From Bacteroides sp. (lineage in GTDB: Bacteria; Bacteroidota; Bacteroidia; Bacteroidales; Bacteroidaceae), in assembly GCA_020861095.1 (NCBI GenBank), contig JAJBTC010000022.1, positions 1 to 64,000 on the forward strand: a DNA stretch of 64,000 nt, written 5' to 3'. Shown piece after piece: positions 42,249-53,400 of the stretch; position 1 is the stretch's first letter, and each line of letters opens with the position of its first letter. The position numbers were made by a program, and so were the translations under genes. Under the pieces are notes generated by a model, which did no database searches, was not told where the DNA came from, and saw only the letters and a program-made list of their open reading frames with translations.

Positions 42249-44420
42249 ATGAAAAAAACCAGCGTATTGCTATACCTGTTGTTATCCCTGAATATGATCG
42301 CCGGAACTATGGCACAGGATTTGAGAGAGCTGACCCTGGAGGATGTGATCCCCGGAGGAAGTACCTACCGGTTTACAGAAAACCTGTACAACCTGCAATG
42401 GTGGGGAGAGACCTGTATCCACTCGGAATACGATGTCGTTTATCAGATAGACCCGCACACCGGCGAACAGTCGGTTCTTTTCTCTTCCGAAGACAAAGAG
42501 ATGCTCGATGAAAAGGCCCTACAGGAAGGAATACATCTTTCGGGCCTGAGCCAGGTGCGCTTTCCGTGGGCCGGTCTTCCCCGGATGTTGCTCACTGGCC
42601 GGAAAGACAATGAAAAGGTATATCTGGTATATGACTTCGAAAAGCAGAAACTGATTTCTCCCCTGATATTCGACGCGAAGGCGGGCGATACAGATTATCA
42701 TCCGGCTTCCCACCAGCTGGCCTATACCGTAGATAACAACCTGTATATCGCCCTGGAAGGGCAAACCCTGCGTATCACCGACGAACCGGAGGGTATCGTA
42801 TGCGGACAAGCCGTACACCGCCACGAGTTCGGCATCCGTAAAGGGACCTTCTGGAGTCCGCAGGGAGACCGGCTTGCGTTTTATCACATGGACGAATCCA
42901 TGGTGACGGAGTATCCCCTGGTAGATACCCGCGGCCGCATTGCCGAAGAGAGACCGGTGCGTTATCCCATGGCAGGGATGAACAGCCATACGGTTTCCAT
43001 AGGTATCTATGACCTATTCTCCACAACGACAGTATACCTGCAGACCGGAGACCCTACGGATCGTTACTTCACCAACATTACCTGGTCTCCCGATGGAAAG
43101 GAGATCTACCTGATCGAAGTCAACCGCGACCAGAACCACGCCCAACTCTGCCGTTACGACGCAAAGACCGGTGTACTGCAGGCTGTGTTGCTGGAAGAGA
43201 AGCATCCCAACTATGTAGAGCCCCAACATCCCATCGTATTCCTGCCCTGGAACGAAAAACAGTTCATCTACCAGAGTCAGCGCGACGGATTCAACCATCT
43301 CTATCTCTACGATACCACCGGAAAGCTGGTGCGGCAACTGACTTCGGGCAACTGGTTGGTACAGGAAATGAGCGGCTTTCTGCCCAAACGCAAAGAGGTG
43401 GTGATCCTGAGCACCGAATATTCTCCTTTGCAAAGCAATGTATTTGCCGTATCTACCGCCAACGGAAAACGCAGACCGATAGGCTACGCGGAAGGAAAGC
43501 ACCGGGTCCTGCTCAGCAGATCTGGCGAATTCCTGACCGATGAATATGCCACACCCGAGATTCCGCGCTACATAGATATCCTCTCTACTGCCACCGGACG
43601 TAGCCAGGCAACCCGCATCCTGACTGCCGGAAACCCCTTTGAAGGCTTCCGCCTGCCCAGCCTGGAAACCGGTACCCTGACTGCGGCCGATGGTATCACG
43701 GAGCTTTACTACCGCCTGGTGAAACCCGCGGATTTCGATCCTTCACACAAATACCCGGTCATCATCTATGTGTATGGCGGACCGCACGCACAGATGATCG
43801 GAAACGGTTTTCTATACGATGTAAGGGGGTGGGACCTGTACATGGCCAATCAGGGATACATTCTGTTTACCCTTGACAACCGGGGCAGTGAGAACAGGGG
43901 ACTCGAATTTGAGAACTGCACCTTCCGCCGCTTGGGTATAGAAGAGGGAAAAGACCAGGTAAAAGGAGTGGAATTCCTCTCCAGCCTCCCCTACGTAGAT
44001 GAGAACCGCATCGGAGTGCATGGCTGGAGCTTCGGCGGCCACATGACCACCGCTTTGATGTTGCGCTATCCGAAGCTATTCAAAGTAGGGGTAGCGGGCG
44101 GCCCGGTGATCGACTGGAAATACTACGAGATCATGTATGGCGAACGTTATATGGACCACCCGGACGACAATCCGGAAGGCTACGAACTATGCAACCTCAA
44201 CAACCTGGCCGGTAACCTGGAAGGCAAGCTGATGCTGGTACATGACGATCAGGACGATGTCTGTGTACCGCAACACACCTTCTCTTTTCTGACCGCCTGC
44301 ATAGAAGCCCGTACCTACCCGGACCTGATTATCTATCCCAATCATGGGCACAATGTCCGCGGACGCGACCGGGTGCATCTCTATGAGAAGATCACGCGCT
44401 ATTTCAAAGAAAACCTTTGA
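42249..44420 (+). CDS. S9-family peptidase (dipeptidyl peptidase IV-like)
   Basis: WSPDGKEIYLIEVNRDQNHAQL propeller; catalytic GVHGWSFGGHMTTALMLRYP; NHGHNVRGRDRVHLYEKITRYF. Confidence 0.95.
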   Translation: MKKTSVLLYLLLSLNMIAGTMAQDLRELTLEDVIPGGSTYRFTENLYNLQWWGETCIHSEYDVVYQIDPHTGEQSVLFSSEDKEMLDEKALQEGIHLSGLSQVRFPWAGLPRMLLTGRKDNEKVYLVYDFEKQKLISPLIFDAKAGDTDYHPASHQLAYTVDNNLYIALEGQTLRITDEPEGIVCGQAVHRHEFGIRKGTFWSPQGDRLAFYHMDESMVTEYPLVDTRGRIAEERPVRYPMAGMNSHTVSIGIYDLFSTTTVYLQTGDPTDRYFTNITWSPDGKEIYLIEVNRDQNHAQLCRYDAKTGVLQAVLLEEKHPNYVEPQHPIVFLPWNEKQFIYQSQRDGFNHLYLYDTTGKLVRQLTSGNWLVQEMSGFLPKRKEVVILSTEYSPLQSNVFAVSTANGKRRPIGYAEGKHRVLLSRSGEFLTDEYATPEIPRYIDILSTATGRSQATRILTAGNPFEGFRLPSLETGTLTAADGITELYYRLVKPADFDPSHKYPVIIYVYGGPHAQMIGNGFLYDVRGWDLYMANQGYILFTLDNRGSENRGLEFENCTFRRLGIEEGKDQVKGVEFLSSLPYVDENRIGVHGWSFGGHMTTALMLRYPKLFKVGVAGGPVIDWKYYEIMYGERYMDHPDDNPEGYELCNLNNLAGNLEGKLMLVHDDQDDVCVPQHTFSFLTACIEARTYPDLIIYPNHGHNVRGRDRVHLYEKITRYFKENL

Positions 44421-44504
44421 AGAGATTTACGATTTACTGATTTACGATTTACGATTGAAAATAAACCCATATTACAAAGTTCTGAATCAACGATCAACGC
44501 GATC

Positions 44505-44850
44505 CATCAAAGATCTATACAGCCAGGCGCGGTCACAAACATCCGCAACACGCCTGGGACAGGCGTTGGGTCGCCTTTGGTCTCGCAGCGTCAAGTGCAG
44601 TGCAGATGTATGCCGACAACAGAGCAGGATCGGTCTGAGCGAAGCGAGTTTTTCCTGTGAAAAAACGTAAATCAAACGGAGTATTGGAGTATTGACGAAG
44701 AGACATACATATTACTTTATGCAATGTATTTTCAATCGTACATCGTAAATCGTCAACGTTCTTTAACGTGAAGAATCGAACAAGGGTCATGACCGAAGGG
44801 AGTAAATCGTAAATCTTTTCGTTTTTTTGGCGGAGCAAAGAAATGAAGGG
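44505..44850 (+). repeat. Dispersed repeat family A copy 4, composite with family C
   Basis: ACAAACATCCGCAACACGCCTGGGACAGGCGTTGGGTCGCCTTTGGTCTCGCAGCGTCAAG; 44744-44818 reverse complement matches 7988-8067. Confidence 0.85.
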
Positions 44851-44948
44851 AATAAAAATGAAGAGAATAAAATACAGATATTAACCCAAGTCCGGTTCTC
44901 CGGCAGGTAGGAATACCCGGAGAACAGACTCACAGATGCAACCTGTTT

Positions 44949-46223
44949 ATGAAACTGTTACTATTAGGTTCGGGCGGCCGTGAACACGCTCTGGCATGGA
45001 AAATAGCACAAAGCCCCCGGGTAGAGAAACTCTACATTGCTCCGGGCAATGCAGGCACATCTTCCGTAGGAGAAAATGTAGCGATCCAAGCGACAGACTT
45101 TGAAGCCATAAAGACCTTTGCTCTTGAAAAAGGCATAGAGATGATCGTTGTAGGTCCCGAAGACCCGTTGGTACAGGGAATATACAACGTGTTCCAGGCA
45201 GACGAGCAGACACGCCACATCGCGGTGATCGGTCCTACGCGCGAAGGAGCGCGACTGGAAGGAAGCAAAGAATTTGCCAAAGAGTTCATGCAACGCCACC
45301 AGATACCTACTGCCCGCTACCGGAGCGTGACAGCGGAAACCCTGGAAGAAGGTATTTCGTTTCTGGAAACCCTGCAAGCTCCGTATGTACTGAAAGCAGA
45401 TGGTCTGTGTGCCGGAAAGGGCGTACTCATACTCCCTACGCTGGAAGAGGCCAAAGCCGAACTTCGCGACATGCTCAACGGCATGTTCGGACAGGCCAGT
45501 GCTACAGTAGTGATCGAAGAGTTTCTGAGTGGCATCGAATGTTCGGTCTTTGTCCTGAGCGACGGCCTGCACTACAAAGTACTCCCCGTAGCCAAAGACT
45601 ATAAACGGATCGGTGAAGGAGATACCGGACTCAATACCGGAGGTATGGGAAGTGTGACCCCTGTACCGTTCGCAGATGAACCGTTCATGGAAAAGGTCAG
45701 AACCCGCATCATTGAACCTACCATCGAAGGGCTGCGACAGGAAAATATCCTCTACAAAGGTTTCATCTTTCTGGGGCTGATCCGTGTCGACGGCGAACCG
45801 ATGGTCATTGAATACAACGTTCGCATGGGAGACCCCGAGACAGAGAGTGTTATGCTGCGCATACAAAGCGATCTGGTAGATCTGTTGGAGGGAGTACATC
45901 AGGGAGATCTGGATACACGGGAATTAGTAATCGACCCACGTACAGCGGCCTGCGTCATCCTCGTAAGCGGTGGATATCCGGAAACTTATCAGAAAGGCTA
46001 CGCGATACAGGGCCTCGGAGATACCCCGGAGAAAGATAGCATTGTATTCCATGCAGGCACACAGGTGAAAGATGGGGAGATCGTCACAGACGGTGGCCGC
46101 GTACTGGCTATCAGCTCGTATGGCGAAAGCCGGGAAGAAGCTCTTTCCAGAAGTTACAAGATCGCGCAAAAGATAGATTTCACCGGAAAATATTTCCGCA
46201 GTGACATCGGATTTGACCTGTAA
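44949..46223 (+). CDS. purD: Phosphoribosylamine-glycine ligase
   Basis: [53 protein letters not shown]. Confidence 0.97.
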   Translation: MKLLLLGSGGREHALAWKIAQSPRVEKLYIAPGNAGTSSVGENVAIQATDFEAIKTFALEKGIEMIVVGPEDPLVQGIYNVFQADEQTRHIAVIGPTREGARLEGSKEFAKEFMQRHQIPTARYRSVTAETLEEGISFLETLQAPYVLKADGLCAGKGVLILPTLEEAKAELRDMLNGMFGQASATVVIEEFLSGIECSVFVLSDGLHYKVLPVAKDYKRIGEGDTGLNTGGMGSVTPVPFADEPFMEKVRTRIIEPTIEGLRQENILYKGFIFLGLIRVDGEPMVIEYNVRMGDPETESVMLRIQSDLVDLLEGVHQGDLDTRELVIDPRTAACVILVSGGYPETYQKGYAIQGLGDTPEKDSIVFHAGTQVKDGEIVTDGGRVLAISSYGESREEALSRSYKIAQKIDFTGKYFRSDIGFDL

Positions 46224-47225
46224 ATGAAAGGAAACAGTCTGAGAAGCCAGGTAACTACCGGAAGATTTACACTGCCGGTGGCCATCCTACTGTCCACTGC
46301 CTGTTGGGTAGTGGCAGGAGTGTTGTTGCCCGAACTTTCAGCCACCCGCTCTCCCGGAGAAACAGCAGACCGCCTCCTTCCTTTCGTCCTACCCAACCCG
46401 CTGGGCTGGGCAGTCAGTTTTTTGCTTTACCTTTTCACCGGATACTTACTGATCGCACTCAACAACACCTTCGGGCTTATACGCATCCGTGCGTCGGTGC
46501 AGTCTGCTCTATTCCTGTTACTGATCGGTATATGTCCCGGGCTGCATCTTTTTTACACAGGAAGCATATTGCCCGTATCTTTGCTGCTATCCCTTTATTT
46601 CCTGTTCCGCAGCTATCAGAACCACAAAGCCTCCGGCAACCTGTTCTATAGTTTCTGCTTTCTCGGGATAAGCACGCTGCTGCTACCCATTCTTATATGG
46701 TTTATTCCCCTCTGGCTGCTGGGGGCTTATAACCTGCAGTGCTTCACCCTGAAAAGCTTTTTCGCCAGCCTCACAGGATGGTTCTTTCCTTACTGGCTCC
46801 TACTGGGACATGCCTATTTTTATGGTGAAATGGAACTTTTCTACTGGCCTTTCCGGCAGTGGATCACCTTCTATCCTGTACGGCAGATCCTGGAGATCAG
46901 CCTTCCGCAATGGAGCATACTGGGTTATCTGCTTATCATCTATATAGTCAGTACCTGCCATACCTTTGTCAAAGGATATCAGGACAAAATACGTACCCGT
47001 AGCTATTTACATTTTCTCATGTTAGTGATCCTGTGCCTCTACCTGCTGATCCTGCTTCAACCGATCTGTCTGCCGGAACTGCTACCGGTACTGATGGCAT
47101 TGATCAGCATCCTGGCGGCACACTTTTTTGTACTGTCCGACAACCGGGGTTCGAACATCTTCTTCATAGCCTCGGTTATAGGTGTATGTATTTTATTCGG
47201 ATATAACCTATGGGTGAATTTATAG
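46224..47225 (+). CDS. Polytopic membrane protein of unknown function
   Basis: 333 aa, many hydrophobic segments, start adjacent to purD stop. Confidence 0.75.
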   Translation: MKGNSLRSQVTTGRFTLPVAILLSTACWVVAGVLLPELSATRSPGETADRLLPFVLPNPLGWAVSFLLYLFTGYLLIALNNTFGLIRIRASVQSALFLLLIGICPGLHLFYTGSILPVSLLLSLYFLFRSYQNHKASGNLFYSFCFLGISTLLLPILIWFIPLWLLGAYNLQCFTLKSFFASLTGWFFPYWLLLGHAYFYGEMELFYWPFRQWITFYPVRQILEISLPQWSILGYLLIIYIVSTCHTFVKGYQDKIRTRSYLHFLMLVILCLYLLILLQPICLPELLPVLMALISILAAHFFVLSDNRGSNIFFIASVIGVCILFGYNLWVNL

Positions 47226-47671
47226 CTACTTTTGCAGAGTGGGGATATATGGGATTGTTCCTGGCAGCTTTTATAGCAGGCAGTGTAGTCCCACTGAGTT
47301 CGGAAGCCGTATTGGTGGTATTGATCAGAGCCGGACTCGATCCCACGACCTGTATTCTGTCGGCCACGGTAGGTAATACGCTGGGAGGGCTTACTTGTTA
47401 TTGGCTGGGACATATAGGAAAGACAGAATGGATAGAAAAATACCTGAAGGTCAAGCCCGAAAAACTGGATAAAGCATTGCGTTTTTTACAGGGAAGAGGG
47501 GCCTTCATGGCATTTTTCGCGTTTATCCCCTATCTGGGCACTGCGATCTCCATCGCGTTAGGTTTTATGAGAAGTAATATCTGGATAACTACCGTAGCTA
47601 TGTTTGCCGGTAAAATGACGCGGTATGTACTCATTGTACTTGCCGTGAAAGGAATTGTACATATCTTATGA
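47210..47671 (+). CDS. YqaA-family (DedA-like) membrane protein
   Basis: GLFLAAFIAGSVVPLSSEAVLVVLIRAGLDPTTCILSATVGNTLGGLTCYWLG. Confidence 0.88.
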   Translation: MGEFIATFAEWGYMGLFLAAFIAGSVVPLSSEAVLVVLIRAGLDPTTCILSATVGNTLGGLTCYWLGHIGKTEWIEKYLKVKPEKLDKALRFLQGRGAFMAFFAFIPYLGTAISIALGFMRSNIWITTVAMFAGKMTRYVLIVLAVKGIVHIL

Positions 47672-48366
47672 AAGAGCCTCCCTATTCCATACAGATAGAG
47701 CAAACGGCCGATGGAAGCGCGACATTGTTTGTGCCCGCGATGGAAGAACATTATCACTCGGTGAAAGGCGCGCGGAGCGAATCGAAACACATTTTTGTAG
47801 AAAGTGGCCTGCTTTGTTCCACAGCCGATCCGGCGCATGTACTGGAGATCGGATTTGGCACCGGATTGAATGCCATGCTGACGCTGGAAGCCAGCGGCCG
47901 GACACAACGGAAAGTGATCTATACAGCCTTGGAACTTTATCCGCTGGAGTGGAATACAGTGAAAGCATTGAAATACAGTGAAGACCCGCTCTTCCGGCAG
48001 TTGCACCACTGCCCCTGGGAAGAGAGTGTCAGGATCACAGAGACATTTGAACTCCGGAAGCACCAGACGGATGTTACCCGGTTGTCTCCGGAAAGTGAAT
48101 GGTTATTTTCCGTTCCATCGGGCTTTGATGTAGTATATTTTGATGCTTTCGCTCCGGAGAAACAGCCGGAAATGTGGAAGAAGCAACTATTTGACAAATT
48201 ATATGTTATTATAAATAAAGGAGGAGTCCTCACCACCTATTGCGCCAAAGGTAGCATACGACGTATGTTACAGGATTGTGGTTTCCGCGTAGAACGCCTG
48301 CCCGGTCCTCCCCATGGCAAACGGGAAATACTGAGGGCCACCAAACCTTTGACAACAGAAGAATAA
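47668..48366 (+). CDS. mnmD: tRNA (5-methylaminomethyl-2-thiouridine)-methyltransferase MnmD
   Basis: SKHIFVESGL, VLEIGFGTGLNAMLTL, DVVYFDAFAPEKQPEMWKKQLFDKLY, GVLTTYCAKGSIRRML. Confidence 0.93.
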   Translation: MKEPPYSIQIEQTADGSATLFVPAMEEHYHSVKGARSESKHIFVESGLLCSTADPAHVLEIGFGTGLNAMLTLEASGRTQRKVIYTALELYPLEWNTVKALKYSEDPLFRQLHHCPWEESVRITETFELRKHQTDVTRLSPESEWLFSVPSGFDVVYFDAFAPEKQPEMWKKQLFDKLYVIINKGGVLTTYCAKGSIRRMLQDCGFRVERLPGPPHGKREILRATKPLTTEE

Positions 48367-49263
48367 ATGAAAAACCTGTACATTTACAAGAAATACATGG
48401 TGCTTTTCGCGTGCGCCATTATTTGCCTGACAGGATGCAACTCCAACAGACAAACCGGGAAAAATGACAAACCCGTCATTATGGTCACGATAGAACCGCT
48501 ACGCTACTTTACCGAAGCCATTGTAGGTGACAAATTCACTGTGGTGAGCATGGTGCCCAAAGGGATGAGCCCCGAAACCTATGACCCTACTCCCCAGCAG
48601 ATGGTAGACCTGGGCAACAGCATGGCCTACTTCCGGATCGGTTACATCGGATTCGAGCAAACCTGGATGGAGCGTATTACAGACAATGTGCCTCACATTC
48701 AGGTCTTTGATATGTCGGAAGGAGTAGATCTGATCTATGAAGCCGAACACGAACACAACGGACATGTACATATCGGAGGAGTAGAACCTCATATCTGGAA
48801 TTCGGCCATCAACGCGCAGATCATCGCGTCCAATATACTTTTCAGTCTGACGACTTTCGATAAGGACAACGAAGCCTACTATATGTCCCGTTTCGATACC
48901 TTGTGTCATTTCATCGACCGTACCGACTATATGGTGCGCGAATTGCTGGAGACGGAAAACAGCGACAAGTCATTTATGATCTATCACCCGGCTCTTTCCT
49001 ACTACGCCCGTGACTATGGATTGCGCCAGATCAGTATCGAAGAGAATGGCAAAGAGCCTTCACCGGCACATATGAAAGAACTGATCGACCTGTGTAAAAA
49101 AGAAGAGGTTCACACGATCTTCGTACAACCCGAATTTGATACCCGGAATGCCGAAGTGATCGCTCGTCAGACCAATACCCGGGTAGTTCCTATCCATCCG
49201 CTCTCCTACGACTGGCAAGAGGAGATGCTGCAGGTGGCACGTGTCTTGTCCCATCAGGAATAA
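48367..49263 (+). CDS. Zinc ABC transporter substrate-binding lipoprotein (ZnuA-like)
   Basis: Lipobox CLTGC; MVPKGMSPETYDPTPQQM; EHEHNGHVHIGGVEPHIWNS; FVQPEFDTRNAEVIARQTN. Confidence 0.93.
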   Translation: MKNLYIYKKYMVLFACAIICLTGCNSNRQTGKNDKPVIMVTIEPLRYFTEAIVGDKFTVVSMVPKGMSPETYDPTPQQMVDLGNSMAYFRIGYIGFEQTWMERITDNVPHIQVFDMSEGVDLIYEAEHEHNGHVHIGGVEPHIWNSAINAQIIASNILFSLTTFDKDNEAYYMSRFDTLCHFIDRTDYMVRELLETENSDKSFMIYHPALSYYARDYGLRQISIEENGKEPSPAHMKELIDLCKKEEVHTIFVQPEFDTRNAEVIARQTNTRVVPIHPLSYDWQEEMLQVARVLSHQE

Positions 49264-49302
49264 GAAAACCATCGACAACCTTCAAAAAGCACAGACCCGC
49301 AC

Positions 49303-50082
49303 ATGAACCCGATTATACAGATAGAAAAACTGTCGGCTGCCTATGACGGACGCCAGGTGTTACACGATGTCGATCTCACGGTATACGAACGAGACTTTCT
49401 GGGTATTATCGGCCCCAACGGAGGAGGCAAGACCACCCTTGTGAAATGTATACTCGGACTGATGGATACGACCGGCGGACAACTACGCTTCTTTCGCAAC
49501 GGAGTGCCCACCGATCACCTGACCATGGGCTATCTGCCGCAGTACAATACCATAGATCGCAAATTTCCCATCTCCGTAGAGGAGGTGGTACTCTCCGGAC
49601 TCAGCTCCCACAAGTCCCTGACCGGACGTTTCCACGGTATACACCGGGAAAAGGCACAACAAGTGATAGAACGCATGGGACTGGAAGGGCTGGAGAAAAG
49701 ACCCATCGGTAAACTCAGCGGAGGGCAACTGCAACGGGCGTTACTGGGAAGAGCGATCATCTCCGATCCGGCAGCCGTGATCTTGGACGAGCCCAGTACG
49801 TATATAGATAAGCAGTTCGAAGCACGGCTCTACGAATTACTGGCAGAGATCAATGAAGAGAGAGCCATCATCTTAGTGAGCCACGACATCGGAACGGTTT
49901 TGCAGAATGTCAAATCCATTGCTTGTGTCAATGAGACATTAGACTATCATCCGGACACCGGGATCACCGGTGAATGGCTGGAAAAGAATTTCCACTGTCC
50001 GATCGAGGTATTGGGACACGGGGCTGTGCCTCATCGCATCCTGGGAGAGCATCACCACCATCACCATCATCACAGCAAATAA
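49303..50082 (+). CDS. Metal ABC transporter ATP-binding protein with native C-terminal His8 tract
   Basis: Walker A GPNGGGKTTL; LSGGQLQRALLGRAI; ILDEPST; ends EHHHHHHHHSK. Confidence 0.95.
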   Translation: MNPIIQIEKLSAAYDGRQVLHDVDLTVYERDFLGIIGPNGGGKTTLVKCILGLMDTTGGQLRFFRNGVPTDHLTMGYLPQYNTIDRKFPISVEEVVLSGLSSHKSLTGRFHGIHREKAQQVIERMGLEGLEKRPIGKLSGGQLQRALLGRAIISDPAAVILDEPSTYIDKQFEARLYELLAEINEERAIILVSHDIGTVLQNVKSIACVNETLDYHPDTGITGEWLEKNFHCPIEVLGHGAVPHRILGEHHHHHHHHSK

Positions 50083-50094
50083 GATCTACTTATT

Positions 50095-50165
50095 TACGAT
50101 CTACGAACCAACGGTCGACGAAGTCAACCAACGGTCAGCGAAGCTAATTACAATTTACGATTGAA
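50095..50165 (+). repeat. Dispersed repeat family D copy 2
   Basis: GAACCAACGGTCGACGAAGTCAACCAACGGTCAGCGAAGCTAATTACAATTTACGATTGAAAA. Confidence 0.8.
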
Positions 50166-50494
50166 AAGGCAGAGGGGTCTACTAGATCCCTCCTACATTC
50201 CTTTGCCCTGCGGATTATAAAAAAGGGAGAACTCTTGAGAAGAAGACAGCAAAAGAGCTATCTGATGGCCCGTGTAAAGTATGGATTCCTTTAAGAATTC
50301 AGTGGAAAATGTAAACAGCTTCTAAATATTCCGGGTTCATTCTTAAATGTGGTTGCAATTCATTATATTTGTGCAGTTTAAGAGGTTGTCCGGATTTTAC
50401 TTGTTTTTTCCCGGTTTCGCTGGCCATAGGTTCAGTATTCTGTATGAAACATTCAGGCAACTTCTACCAGTTCATATATTAATCCTCATGTTGA

Positions 50495-53400
50495 ATGAAA
50501 CAGTATAAGACCGTTAACAACCTGGCAGGTTGGTTGACCTTTCTGATCGCCGCCGTCACCTACTGCCTCACCATCGAACCGAGCGCAAGTTTCTGGGATT
50601 GTCCCGAATTTATTACTACAGGTTATAAGCTGGAGGTAGGACACCCTCCCGGTGCGCCCTTCTTCATGTTGACAGCCAACCTTTTCACCCAGTTTACCAG
50701 CGATCCGACCCAGGTTGCCAAAATGGTCAATTACATGAGCGCGCTGATGAGTGCCGCCTGTATCCTGTTTCTTTTCTGGAGCATTACCCATTTAGTCAGA
50801 AGACTGATCATACGCGGCAATGAGCAGCAGTTAACTACCGCACAGCTGGTAACCATCATCGGAAGCGGTGTGGTAGGGGCATTGGCCTATACATTCAGCG
50901 ATACCTTCTGGTTCAGCGCCGTAGAAGGAGAAGTATATGCGTTTTCTTCGCTGTTCACCGCGCTGGTTTTCTGGCTGATCCTGAAATGGGAAGACGTAGC
51001 CGATGAGCCCCATTCCGACCGCTGGCTGATCCTGATCGCCTATCTGACCAGACTGAGTATCGGTGTACACTTGCTCAACCTGCTGTGTCTGCCGGCCATT
51101 GTACTGGTGTATTACTACCGCAAAAATCCGGATGCCAACCTCAAAGGGTCTGTCCTGGCCCTGATCGGATCGGCTGCGCTCGTAGCCATCGTATTGTACG
51201 GCATCGTACCGGGGGTCATCAAAGTAGGCGGCCTCTTTGAACTGTTCTTCGTAAATACACTGGGCCTGCCTTTCAATACCGGTGTAATGGTCTATATCCT
51301 CGTAATCGCCGCAGTAATCATCTGGGGAGTATACGAAAGCTATGTGGAAAAGAACCATACCCGCATGAATCTCTCTTTCCTGCTGACCGTAGCGTTGCTG
51401 GGCATTCCTTTTTATGGACACGGGACCAGCAGTATGCTGATCGGTGTAGCTGTGCTGGCCGTACTGGGAGTGTATCTCTTCGCAAAGAAGATCGATAAAA
51501 AATACAAGATCAGTGCCCGCACCCTCAACACCGCTATGTTATCTGTCATGGTGATCATGATCGGATATTCTACCTACGCACTGATCGTGATACGTTCCAT
51601 AGCCAACACCCCTATGGACCAGAACTCTCCGGAAGATATCTTCACGCTGGGCGATTACCTCGGACGCGAGCAGTACGGAACCCGTCCGCTGTTCTATGGC
51701 CAGGCATTCTCTTCACGGGTAGCACTGGAAAGAAAAGGAAATTATTGTGAACCCAGGACCAAAGGAGAAATGTTCAAATACACTCCGAAAGAAAAAGAAT
51801 CTGCGGACGAGAAGGACAGCTACATCCGGATCCCGGGTCGCACAGAATATATATACGACCACAATATGCTTTTCCCGCGTATGTACAGCAGCCTGCATGC
51901 TTCCCAGTACCAGAGCTGGGTGGATATCAAAGGAAAAGAGGTTCCGTATGACCAGTGTGGAGAGATCATCCTGGTCAATGTTCCCACGCAATGGGAGAAT
52001 ATCCAGTTCTTTTTCCGCTATCAGCTCAACTTTATGTACTGGAGGTATTTCCTCTGGAATTTCGTAGGTCGTCAGAACGATATACAAAACCAGAACGGAG
52101 AGTTCGAGAACGGGAACTGGATCACAGGATTCAATTTCATCGACAACCTGCTGGTGGGTAATCAGGAATTCCTGCCCACGGAACTGAAAGAGAACAAAGG
52201 CCGCAATGTCTTTTACGGACTTCCTCTGCTGCTGGGTATATTGGGCCTGATCTGGCAATCCAGGCGCGGACAGCGGGGTATACAACAATTCTGGGTGGTA
52301 TTCTTCCTCTTTTTCATGACCGGTATTGCCATTGTGCTGTACCTCAACCAGACTCCCGGTCAACCCCGTGAACGAGACTACGCGTATGCAGGTTCGTTCT
52401 ACACCTTTGCGATCTGGATCGGCATGGGAGTGGCCGCGCTTGTGCACTTTATCAACCAATACATCAAAGGGAAAGAGTTGCCTGTAGCCATAGCAGCTTC
52501 TGTCCTCTGTCTGTTGATACCGATACAGATGGTGAGCCAGACCTGGGACGACCACGACCGCTCACATCGTTACCTGGCACGGGATACCGGATGGAACTAC
52601 CTGCAAACACTGCCCGAAGAAGGAAAACCGGTGATCTTTACCAACGGCGACAACGATACTTTCCCGCTGTGGTACAACCAGGAGACAGAAGGGGTACGCA
52701 CAGATGCGCGTACATGCAACCTGAGTTATCTGCAGACCGACTGGTATATCGACCAGATGAAGCGACCTGCTTACGACTCTCCTGCGCTGCCGATCACCTG
52801 GGATCGTATCGAATATGTAGAGGGTACCAATGAATACGTGACGATCCGCCCGGAACTCAGAAAGCAGATCGACGACCTGTATGCGCAGGCAGACAACAAT
52901 CCGAATCCGGAAGCCAGGGTCAATATACGAAATGAGTTCGGAGAGAATCCGTATGAGTTACAGAATATCCTGAAACATTGGGTACGCAACAAAAGCCTCC
53001 AGGTGATACCGACAGATAGTATCGTACTGAAAGTAGACAAAGAGGCCGTGATACGCTCAGGTATGGCCTTGCCCGGAGATTCGATCCCCGAATATATGCA
53101 TATTTCTCTCAAAGGAAAGCGAGTGTTGTACAAAAGCGAATTGATGATGTTGGAAATGCTGGCCCATGCCAACTGGGAACGTCCGCTGTTCATGGCGATC
53201 ACCGTAGGGTCGGACAATCACTTGAATTTGGGAAAACATTTTATCCAGGAAGGTCTGGGCTATCGCATCACTCCTTTCAACTCGGATGAGACTGGGGTGT
53301 CTATGGATACGGAGAAGACGTACGACAACCTGATGAATAAGTACAGGTACGGAGGTCTGGAACGAGAAGGTATCTATCTGGATGAGACCAACATGCGTAT

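Noticed and set aside
44964-45899. 311-aa minus-strand ORF antisense to purD
   Set aside because: Antisense shadow; PurD motifs fully explain the region.
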